NCBI GenBank assembly: GCA_021205635.1
Contig: JAJPXC010000082.1
Span: 1 to 46,506 of the forward strand
DNA length: 46,506 bases
Direction: 5' to 3'
Source of the DNA: Bacteroidales bacterium
GTDB taxonomy: Bacteria; Bacteroidota; Bacteroidia; Bacteroidales; Muribaculaceae
In this document: piece after piece, positions 23,895 through 31,027 of the stretch
Layout of the letters: each line of letters starts with the position of its first letter
Numbering within the stretch: the first letter of the stretch is position 1
Made by a program: the position numbers and the translations under genes
Notes under the pieces: generated by a model
What the model saw: only the letters and a program-made list of their open reading frames with translations
Told to the model about the DNA's origin: nothing
The model's database searches: none

Positions 23895-25364
23895 ATGAAA
23901 ACAACAATCGACTGCTTTATCCCCTACATCGACGCGGCCCAAGCGAGCGCCACGGTAGAGGGTTTGCGCCAATCCCCGCTGGTACACCACATCTACCTTC
24001 TGGCCACCGACGCCGAAGCTAAGCCCTTGGAGGGCACCCAGGTGATAGCAATCGACTCTCTCACTAGCAGCGCGACGATGAAGAAGATCGCCGAGACCTC
24101 CGACGCCACCTACACGCTGCTTTACACCAAGTACAACACGCTGGTGCTTGGCTACCAGGCATTGGAGCGCTTTGTGCGCTTGGCCGAGGATTCCGGCGCG
24201 TCGATGGTTTACTCCGACCATTACACCGTTGTTGAGGGTGAGCGCAAGAACGCGCCCGTGATCGACTACCAATTCGGCTCGCTGCGCGACGATTTTGACT
24301 TCGGCTCGCTTCTTCTGTTCAACACCGCATGCTTGAAGCTTGCCGCTCAGGGTATCGACAAGCAATACAACGCCGCCGGCCTTTACGACCTGCGCCTTCG
24401 CCTGTCGCGCGTGGCTCCTATCGTCCACATCAACGAGTATCTCTACGACGACGTGGAGCTGGACAACCGCAAAAGCGGCGAGAAGCAATTCGACTATGTT
24501 GATCCCCGCAACCGCGCCAACCAGCTCGAGATGGAAGAGGCTTGCACCGAGCACCTCAAGGCTATTGGCGGCTATTTGGAGCCGGAGTTCGACGAGATCG
24601 CCTTCGACAAGGGCGACTTCGAGTACGAGGCATCGGTAGTGATCCCCGTTCGCAACCGCGTACGCACCATCCGCGACGCCATCGAGTGCGTTCTCTCCCA
24701 GAAGACCGACTTCCCCTTTAACCTCATTATCGTCGACAACCACTCCACCGACGGCACCTCAGAGGCTATCGAGGAGTACACCTCCGATCCCCGCGTGATC
24801 CACATCCAGCCTGAGCGCAAGGACCTGGGCATCGGCGGTTGCTGGAACCTCGGCGCAGCCCATCCCAAGTGCGGCAAATTCGCCGTGCAGCTCGACAGCG
24901 ACGACGTTTACACCGATGAGAACACCTTGGCTACCGTCGTTAAGGCCTTCTACGACCAAAACTGCGGCATGGTTGTGGGCACCTATATGTTGACCGACAT
25001 CAACAAAAATATGATCCCCCCGGGCATCATCGACCACAAGGAGTGGACCCCCAAGAACGGCCGCAACAACGCCCTGCGCATCAACGGTTTCGGTGCTCCT
25101 CGCGCGTTCTACACCCCGCTGGTACGCGAGATTCCCATCCCCAACACCAGCTACGGCGAGGATTACGCCGAGGGCCTGGCCATCTCGCGCAACTACCAGA
25201 TCGGCCGCATCTGGCACCCGATCTATATGTGCCGCCGCTGGGAGGACAACTCCGATGCCGCTCTCGACCGCAACAAGGTGAACGCCAACAACTTGTACAA
25301 GGACCGTATCCGCACGTGGGAGCTTCAAGCCCGCGTAGCCAAAAACCAGGCCAATGGCAAGTAA
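23895..25364 (+). CDS. family 2 glycosyltransferase with N-terminal GT-like domain
   Basis: A 489-residue cytoplasmic protein with two GT-A-like halves. Residues about 245-470 form a clear GT2 domain: YEASVVIPVRNRVRTIRDAIE, IIVDNHSTDGTSEAI, GGCWNLGAAHPKCGKFAVQ, the metal-binding LDSDDVY (DxD) and a late GEDYAEGL. Residues 1-240 look like a degenerate GT fold (FIPYIDAAQ...; VYSDHYTVV) without an obvious DxD. There are no membrane segments. Its 3' end overlaps the next gene by 11 bp, so the GT and DUF4922 proteins are coupled. Acceptor and donor are unknown; proximity to peptidoglycan genes is suggestive only. Confidence 0.85.
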   Translation: MKTTIDCFIPYIDAAQASATVEGLRQSPLVHHIYLLATDAEAKPLEGTQVIAIDSLTSSATMKKIAETSDATYTLLYTKYNTLVLGYQALERFVRLAEDSGASMVYSDHYTVVEGERKNAPVIDYQFGSLRDDFDFGSLLLFNTACLKLAAQGIDKQYNAAGLYDLRLRLSRVAPIVHINEYLYDDVELDNRKSGEKQFDYVDPRNRANQLEMEEACTEHLKAIGGYLEPEFDEIAFDKGDFEYEASVVIPVRNRVRTIRDAIECVLSQKTDFPFNLIIVDNHSTDGTSEAIEEYTSDPRVIHIQPERKDLGIGGCWNLGAAHPKCGKFAVQLDSDDVYTDENTLATVVKAFYDQNCGMVVGTYMLTDINKNMIPPGIIDHKEWTPKNGRNNALRINGFGAPRAFYTPLVREIPIPNTSYGEDYAEGLAISRNYQIGRIWHPIYMCRRWEDNSDAALDRNKVNANNLYKDRIRTWELQARVAKNQANGK

Positions 25365-26286
25365 TCTGTCACAGCAGGTAGAGGAGCTGTTCCAGCAACA
25401 GCTTGCGACGTGGCCCATGGCAGCCGACAACTTCCGCGCCCTCGAGGGCGTGGAGGTAAAGTCGCTCGAGGTGGATGGACTGCCCATCAAGGTGCAGTTC
25501 AACCCGGCCCGCGCCGTGTCGTCGTCGGCCAAGGTCGACGCCAAGTCGCTGAAAGAACGCAAGTGCTTCCTGTGCAAGGCGAATCGCCCTAACGTGCAGC
25601 GAGGAATTGAGTGGGGCAACTATGAGATCCTTATCAACCCGTTCCCCATCTTCCCCCGTCACCTCACCATCCCCGACCGCTCCCACACCGACCAGCTTAT
25701 CACTGGCCGCATCGCCGACATGATGCGCTTGGCCAAGGAGTTGCCCGGTTACACCGTATTTTATAACGGACCAAAATGCGGTGCCTCGGCTCCCGACCAC
25801 ATGCACTTCCAGGCCGGTAATTCCGACTTCCTCACCATCATCGACGCCAGCGAGACCTCACGCATTCTGGTTGATGATGAGCGCGGGAAAATCTTGCTTG
25901 AGGACGAGCTGCCACTCCCCGTATTTACCATCCGAGCCAAAGACCCCGAACACGGACAAGAGCTCTTCGATGCCCTGTATCGTGCCTTGCCCCTGGAGCA
26001 CGACCAGAGCGAGCCAATGCTCAACCTGCTGTGCACGGCCAAGGGCCAGTGGATTGACCTTCAGGTGTTCCCCCGCAAGAAACATCGCCCGTCGTTCTAC
26101 GGAACCGAGGGCGACGACACGATGCTGCTCAGCCCAGCGTCGGTCGACATGGGCGGCGTGTTCATCACCCCACGCGAGCAAGATTTCAAGCGCTTGGACG
26201 AGAAGATTATTCGACAGATTTACGACGAACTGTGCCTGTCGCCCGACGAGGTGAAAGTAGTGATTAAACGCTTGGAGGACGAATAG
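25354..26286 (+). CDS. DUF4922 HIT-like nucleotidyltransferase/phosphorylase-family protein
   Basis: A 310-residue cytoplasmic protein of the Bacteroidales DUF4922 family. It has a CFLCKANRP motif (about 70-78, possible zinc-binding Cys pair) and a HIT-like signature GASAPDHMHFQAG (about 143-155), resembling the HxHxQ active site of GalT/Ap4A-phosphorylase enzymes. The INPFPIFPRHLTIPD segment before it also fits that superfamily. Transfer or phosphorolysis of a nucleotide sugar is a plausible activity, inferred from the motif. It overlaps the glycosyltransferase by 11 bp and is followed 2 bp later by the SpoIID-like gene, forming a tight three-gene unit. Confidence 0.75.
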   Translation: MASNLSQQVEELFQQQLATWPMAADNFRALEGVEVKSLEVDGLPIKVQFNPARAVSSSAKVDAKSLKERKCFLCKANRPNVQRGIEWGNYEILINPFPIFPRHLTIPDRSHTDQLITGRIADMMRLAKELPGYTVFYNGPKCGASAPDHMHFQAGNSDFLTIIDASETSRILVDDERGKILLEDELPLPVFTIRAKDPEHGQELFDALYRALPLEHDQSEPMLNLLCTAKGQWIDLQVFPRKKHRPSFYGTEGDDTMLLSPASVDMGGVFITPREQDFKRLDEKIIRQIYDELCLSPDEVKVVIKRLEDE

Positions 26287-26288
26287 CC

Positions 26289-27683
26289 ATGGAGAGCACG
26301 TTGAAACAAAGATTCCCGCATGAGCCGCTCGTAAGGGTGGGCATCATGTCGCGCGACGAGATCAACGCCGTGTTGATGGGCGCCTACCGTTGTGGTGAAG
26401 CTATCGTCACTGGCGAACTGAAAGCCACCGTGGTTGACGGCAAGGTGAGCGCAATGGGGCTGCTCGAAGATGAGATTGAGCTTACCCCTTGCGGGCCGGA
26501 AAGCTCATTTGAGCTGAAAGACGTGATGATCGGCGTTGAATTTCACTGGCAACGCCTGGAAAATCAGCGGTTTGCCGGAGCGCTTCGCCTGATTGTCGAG
26601 AACGGGAAGGTGACGGCTGTCAACGTGCTGCCCGTGGAGCAATATCTTCGCTCGGTAATTTCCTCGGAGATGAGCGCCACCTCCTCGCTCGAACTTCTGA
26701 AGGCTCACGCGGTGATCTCCCGCTCCTGGCTCCTGGCCCAAATCGACCATAGCGCCTCCCATCGAGGCGATACAGCGATACAGCGATACAGCGATACAGC
26801 GACGAAGCCAGTAAGCGATAATGCCCAGGAAGAAATCATCAAGTGGTGGGACCACGAGGACCACACACGCTTCGACGTGTGCGCCGACGACCACTGCCAG
26901 CGCTACCAAGGCATTACCCGCCAAACCACCGACGCCGTCAACCAAGCTATCGAGGCCACCTTGGGCGAGATCCTGACCTACGACGACGAGATATGCGACG
27001 CGCGTTTCTCGAAATGCTGCGGTGGCGTGATGGAGCGCTTCGAGCACTGCTGGGATGACACTCCGCACCCTTATCTCCAAGCCCTGGCCGACCATGAGGA
27101 CGAGCACCACTTCCCCAACTTGACCCAGGAGGTCGCCGCCGAGGAGTGGATGCTTGGCAAACCCGCGGCCCATTGCAACACCAACGACGCAGCCATCCTT
27201 CGCCAAGTACTCAACAACTACGATCAGGAGACCGCCGATTTCTACCGCTGGCGCGTGGAATACACCCAGGACGAGTTGGCCGATATAATCCGTGACCGCA
27301 CGGGTATCGACTTCGGGCGCATCGTCGATTTGGTACCAGTTGAGCGCGGCACCTCGGGTCGCCTCAGTAAGTTGACAATACAAGGCACCAAGCGCGAGGT
27401 TACCATCGGCAAGGAGCTGATGATACGACGCTCGCTGTCTCGGAGCCATCTCTATTCCTCGGCATTCGTCGTTGAGCGCGCCGACATCGACGCCGAGGGT
27501 GTCCCCGGCCGCTTCATCCTCCACGGTGCTGGATGGGGCCACGGCGTAGGGCTCTGCCAAATCGGCGCCGCCGTTATGGCCGCCAAAGGCTACCCCTACG
27601 ACGCCATCCTCTCCCACTACTTCCCCAATTCCGATCTAACACAATTATACTCTTACGCCCCTCGTAATAACGTAATAACGTAA
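26289..27683 (+). CDS. SpoIID/LytB-family protein with internal octamer repeat
   Basis: A 464-residue SpoIID/LytB domain protein. SpoIID-type proteins are lytic transglycosylases acting on denuded glycan strands. Motifs: VLPVEQYLRSVISSEM (catalytic Glu region, about 116-131), LKAHAVISRSWLL, CADDHCQRYQG, ARFSKCCGGVMERF and the closing FILHGAGWGHGVGLCQIGA (about 416-434). No signal peptide is visible, which is odd for a wall hydrolase. Residues about 160-180 (linker) are encoded by GATACAGC octamers (26769-26824); a one-unit change shifts the frame into TAA within about 35 bp. The last residues (APRNNVIT) are encoded by a second octamer array that overlaps the stop codon. Confidence 0.85.
   Translation: MESTLKQRFPHEPLVRVGIMSRDEINAVLMGAYRCGEAIVTGELKATVVDGKVSAMGLLEDEIELTPCGPESSFELKDVMIGVEFHWQRLENQRFAGALRLIVENGKVTAVNVLPVEQYLRSVISSEMSATSSLELLKAHAVISRSWLLAQIDHSASHRGDTAIQRYSDTATKPVSDNAQEEIIKWWDHEDHTRFDVCADDHCQRYQGITRQTTDAVNQAIEATLGEILTYDDEICDARFSKCCGGVMERFEHCWDDTPHPYLQALADHEDEHHFPNLTQEVAAEEWMLGKPAAHCNTNDAAILRQVLNNYDQETADFYRWRVEYTQDELADIIRDRTGIDFGRIVDLVPVERGTSGRLSKLTIQGTKREVTIGKELMIRRSLSRSHLYSSAFVVERADIDAEGVPGRFILHGAGWGHGVGLCQIGAAVMAAKGYPYDAILSHYFPNSDLTQLYSYAPRNNVIT
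26769..26824. repeat. octamer array GATACAGC inside the SpoIID-like coding sequence
   Basis: Four perfect GATACAGC units (26769-26800), then three degenerate ones (GACGAAGC, CAGTAAGC, GATAATGC). The unit is 8 bp, so each lost or gained unit changes the reading frame. The same octamer is found in intergenic positions at 701-724 (reverse complement) and 27693-27724. Confidence 0.95.
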
Positions 27684-27724
27684 TAACCCCTCGTTACAGC
27701 GTTACTTCGTTACAGCGATAAAGC
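27664..27724. repeat. octamer arrays GTAATAAC x3 and GTTACAGC-type x4
   Basis: Three perfect GTAATAAC units (27664-27687) overlap the end of the SpoIID-like gene and supply its stop codon. They are followed by GTTACAGC, GTTACTTC, GTTACAGC and GATAAAGC (27693-27724). GTAATAAC also forms the palindrome at 42435-42450. ACTGAAA heptamers (27744-27765) then run up to the AmpG-like start. Confidence 0.93.
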
Positions 27725-27773
27725 GAAAAAAGAGAAAAAACAACTGAAAACTGAAAACTGAAAGCTGAATAAC

Positions 27774-29648
27774 ATGAAAACCGCAGCAAAACGCTCACCC
27801 TGGGCTTGGATCCCCACCCTCTACTTCGCGCAAGGCATCCCTTACGTGGCAGTGATGACCATCTCGGTGATCCTGTACAAGCGCTTGGGCCTGAGCAACA
27901 CTGATATAGCCCTCTACACCGGTTGGCTGGGATTGCCCTGGGTAATCAAGCCATTCTGGAGCCCGTTTGTCGATCTTATCCGCACCAAGCGCTGGTGGAC
28001 TCTCACCATGCAGTGGATCGTGGCGTTCGCCTTAGCAGGTATCGCCTTCACCATTCCCACGGCGTTCTTCGTGCAATTCACATTGGCGATTTTCATGTTG
28101 ATGGGATTCGCCTCGGCGACCCACGACATCGCCGCCGACGGCTACTATATGCTGGCTCTTACCGAGCATGAGCAATCACTCTACGTGGGCATCCGCTCCA
28201 CGTTCTACCGCGTGGCCACTGTCGTTGGCCAGGGTCTGCTCGTGGTGCTCGCTGGCGTCATTGAGATGAACACCGGCATCGACCCCGTGGAGATGCAGAT
28301 GATTGTCGACCCCGACGAGCCGGCCACCATCTCGAGCATCTACATGTATCCCGACCTGCACCCCGACAACCCCACGTTCATTGTGGGCATGCCCGAGAAG
28401 GTTGCCGTCAAGACCCCCGAGACGGTGATGGGTGCCGATTCGGTTGAGGTGCCTTACGCCGTGTTCGCCAAGCAGATGCGCGACTCCGTGGCCCACATGA
28501 ACGCCCGCAACGGCTTCATCACCCTCGAGGAGCAGGGCGCTACCGCCCAGGCCAAGACGCAGGAGTGGAGCGGTTTCCGCACCTGGCTGCGTGACAACTT
28601 CGGCGAGGAGCGTCAAGAGGCCGCGGCCCTCAACTCCAACCTCGTGATCGCCACAGTGAAGCTGTCCCACGCGCCCGAGGAGGGCAAACCGCTGGTACTG
28701 ATCACCAATTTCGCCGAGGGCGACCAGAGTGTGAAGCTCGACGCCGAATCGGCACGCCTGGTGTTCACCGCCGACAACTGGGAGCAACCCGCTTACCTGC
28801 TTTTCACCATCGACCCCAAGATCAAGTCGGCAACCTCGGCCACGTTCCGAGGAACCTCGGGCGACATCCCCATGGCATGGTCGATCGTGTTCATCGTGCT
28901 TTCGGTGTTCTTCTTCATCGTAGTGATTTACCACAACTGGGCGCTGCCGAAACCCGCTTCCGACCATGCGGCCGCCAACGCCTCGGCCAAGGATATCTTC
29001 AAGGGCTTTGTTGACGCGTTCGCTACATTCTTCACCAAGTTCCCCTTGTGGCAAACTGTCGCAGCCATCGCCTTCATGATCCTCTACCGCTTCCCCGAGG
29101 CACAGTTGACCAAGATCATCCAGCCGTTCCTCCTCGACCCGATCGACAAGGGTGGTTTGGGTCTGACCACTGGCGAGGTGGGCCTCGTCTACGGCACCGT
29201 GGGCATCATCGGCTTGACAATCGGCGGTATCATCGGTGGTATCGTAGCCGCCAAGGGCGGCTTGAAGAAGTGGCTGTTGCCCATGGCTTGGTCGATGTCG
29301 TTGACCTGCCTGACATTCGTCTACCTGTCCTATTTCCAGGATCACTCGCTGTTGACCGTCAACATCTGCGTGTTCATCGAGCAGTTCGGCTACGGATTCG
29401 GTTTCACCGCCTATATGCTGTACCTGATTTACTACTCCGAGGGCAAGTTCAAGACCTCCCACTACGCTATCTGCACGGGCCTGATGGCGCTGTCAATGAT
29501 GACGGGCATGATGGCCGGCTGGGTACAAGAGACGATCGGCTACAAGCACTTCTTCGTGTGGACCATCATCTGCTGCGTGGCTACCATCGTGGTGGCGATG
29601 TGCGTAAAGGTCGATCCCAGCTTTGGGAAGAAGGAGGAGAAGGAGTAG
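27774..29648 (+). CDS. AmpG-like muropeptide MFS permease with large extracytoplasmic insert
   Basis: A 624-residue major facilitator transporter. The N-terminal half (WAWIPTLYFAQGIPYVAVM, LGLPWVIKPFWSPFVD, GFASATHDIAADGYYMLAL) matches AmpG permeases, which import anhydro-muropeptides. Residues about 166-364 are a hydrophilic insertion between the first and second halves that includes a beta-rich segment (KPLVLITNFAEGDQSVKL...ARLVFTADNWEQPAYLLFTI). It would lie outside the cytoplasm. Membrane spans resume at IPMAWSIVFIVLSVFFF. E. coli AmpG has no such domain. Its position between a SpoIID-like protein and NamZ supports a cell-wall sugar or muropeptide substrate. Confidence 0.82.
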   Translation: MKTAAKRSPWAWIPTLYFAQGIPYVAVMTISVILYKRLGLSNTDIALYTGWLGLPWVIKPFWSPFVDLIRTKRWWTLTMQWIVAFALAGIAFTIPTAFFVQFTLAIFMLMGFASATHDIAADGYYMLALTEHEQSLYVGIRSTFYRVATVVGQGLLVVLAGVIEMNTGIDPVEMQMIVDPDEPATISSIYMYPDLHPDNPTFIVGMPEKVAVKTPETVMGADSVEVPYAVFAKQMRDSVAHMNARNGFITLEEQGATAQAKTQEWSGFRTWLRDNFGEERQEAAALNSNLVIATVKLSHAPEEGKPLVLITNFAEGDQSVKLDAESARLVFTADNWEQPAYLLFTIDPKIKSATSATFRGTSGDIPMAWSIVFIVLSVFFFIVVIYHNWALPKPASDHAAANASAKDIFKGFVDAFATFFTKFPLWQTVAAIAFMILYRFPEAQLTKIIQPFLLDPIDKGGLGLTTGEVGLVYGTVGIIGLTIGGIIGGIVAAKGGLKKWLLPMAWSMSLTCLTFVYLSYFQDHSLLTVNICVFIEQFGYGFGFTAYMLYLIYYSEGKFKTSHYAICTGLMALSMMTGMMAGWVQETIGYKHFFVWTIICCVATIVVAMCVKVDPSFGKKEEKE

Positions 29649-29746
29649 TTTAAAGTTTAAAGTTTAAGGTTTAAAGTTTAAAGTTTAAAGTTTAAGGTTT
29701 AAAGTTTAAAGTTTAAAGTTTAAAGTACAAGGTTTAAAGTTTAAGG
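29649..29746. repeat. tandem heptamer TTTAAAG/TTTAAGG, 14 contiguous units
   Basis: Fourteen in-register heptamers start on the base after the ampG stop codon: ten TTTAAAG, three TTTAAGG and one TACAAGG. The unit order (A A B A A A B A A A A C A B, with A=TTTAAAG, B=TTTAAGG, C=TACAAGG) suggests stepwise duplication. The tract fills nearly all of the gap to namZ. Confidence 0.96.
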
Positions 29747-29770
29747 TTAATAGATAATTTGATGATTTTG

Positions 29771-31015
29771 ATGAAGAAAACTATTATAAATATATTGGCG
29801 ATGGCTGTGGTGGCCGTGGGGGCGCAGGCGGCCGAGAAGCAGCCGGTGGTGAAAACCGGCATCGAGGTGCTGCGCGACGGTGGCTTTGAACAACTCAAGG
29901 GCAAGCGCGTGGGCCTGATCACCAACCCCACTGGCGTTGACGCCAACCTCAAATCGACCATCGATATCCTCCACGAGGCCGATGGCGTGACCCTAACGGC
30001 TTTGTTCGCTCCCGAGCATGGCGTGCGCGGCGACGTGCATGCCGGCGACCAGGTGGACAATATGGTCGACCCCGCTACGGGCGTCACCGTCTACTCCATC
30101 TTCGGCAAGACCCACAAGCCAACCCCCGAGATGCTCGCCGACGTCGACGTGTTGCTCTACGACATTCAGGACATCGGCTGCCGTTCCTACACGTTCATCT
30201 CCTCAATGGGCGAGGCCATGGAGGCTTGCGCCGAGCTAGGCAAGAAGTTCATGGTATTGGATCGTCCCAATCCCGTCGGCGGCAACAAGGTTGAGGGTTG
30301 CTTGGTGGAGCCGGGCTACGAGTCGTTTGTGAGCCGTTTCCCCATCCCCTACCTCTATGGTTTGACCCCGGGCGAACTGGCAGTTTACCTCAACGAGGAA
30401 GGTCTGCTCAAGGGCAAGAAATGCGATCTCGAGGTCGTGCCGATGCAAGGCTGGACACGCGAGATGTCCTACGAGGAGACCGGTCTCCCTTGGATTCTCC
30501 CCTCGCCCCACATCCCCTCGCCTGAGTTGGCGTTGTTTTACCCCGTGACTGGCATCCTTGGCGAACTCTACTGCATGCAGATTGGCGTGGGATACACCCT
30601 GCCGTTCAAACTCGTGGCCGCACCCTGGATTGACGGACAGAAACTCACCGAGCGCCTCAACGCCTTGAACATCCCCGGCATGAAATTCCGCTCGATCACC
30701 TACAAGCCGTTCTACTCCACTTGCAAGGGCGAAAACGTGTCGGGCGTGGAGATCTACATCACCGACAAGGAGGTGGCTCCGCTGGCCTTGACCCAATTCT
30801 ACATCATGCAGGAGCTGGCCGACATGTACCCCGACAAGAAAGCGTTCGACATCGGCGACAAGACCCGCTATAATATGTTCGACAAAGTGACCGGTTCGCC
30901 CGAGATCCGCCGTTCGTTCACCGAGAATTATCGCGTGGCCGACATGCTCCCCTATTGGGAAAAGGGTGTGGCCGACTTTACCGCCAAGAAAGCAAAATAT
31001 CATCTTTACGAGTAA
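29771..31015 (+). CDS. namZ: exo-beta-N-acetylmuramidase NamZ (DUF1343, GH171)
   Basis: A 414-residue exported enzyme of the DUF1343/YbbC family, now known as NamZ, which removes terminal MurNAc from peptidoglycan fragments. It has a signal peptide (cleavage near GAQAAE), then KRVGLITNPTGVD, the family's LFAPEHGVRGD with the candidate catalytic Glu (E82), VDVLLYDIQDIGCRSYTFISS, VLDRPNPVGG and LPWILPSPHIPSP. All conserved blocks are present. ATG 29771 was chosen because the signal peptide MKKTIINILAM begins there; ATG 29762 and TTG 29759 are alternatives. Located upstream of D-lactate oxidation, MurT, MurK and MurQ genes, it supplies free MurNAc to that pathway. Confidence 0.9.
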   Translation: MKKTIINILAMAVVAVGAQAAEKQPVVKTGIEVLRDGGFEQLKGKRVGLITNPTGVDANLKSTIDILHEADGVTLTALFAPEHGVRGDVHAGDQVDNMVDPATGVTVYSIFGKTHKPTPEMLADVDVLLYDIQDIGCRSYTFISSMGEAMEACAELGKKFMVLDRPNPVGGNKVEGCLVEPGYESFVSRFPIPYLYGLTPGELAVYLNEEGLLKGKKCDLEVVPMQGWTREMSYEETGLPWILPSPHIPSPELALFYPVTGILGELYCMQIGVGYTLPFKLVAAPWIDGQKLTERLNALNIPGMKFRSITYKPFYSTCKGENVSGVEIYITDKEVAPLALTQFYIMQELADMYPDKKAFDIGDKTRYNMFDKVTGSPEIRRSFTENYRVADMLPYWEKGVADFTAKKAKYHLYE

Positions 31016-31027
31016 ACGTATCTCATT

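Noticed and set aside
28176..29462. Long minus-strand open frame opposite the AmpG-like gene
   Set aside because: Antisense shadow of a transporter with clear motifs; the translated product is His/Gly/Val-rich without any domain.
29649..29746. CRISPR-like or origin iteron array
   Set aside because: The heptamers are contiguous with no spacers, and no replication initiator gene is nearby; similar arrays occur at many unrelated gaps.
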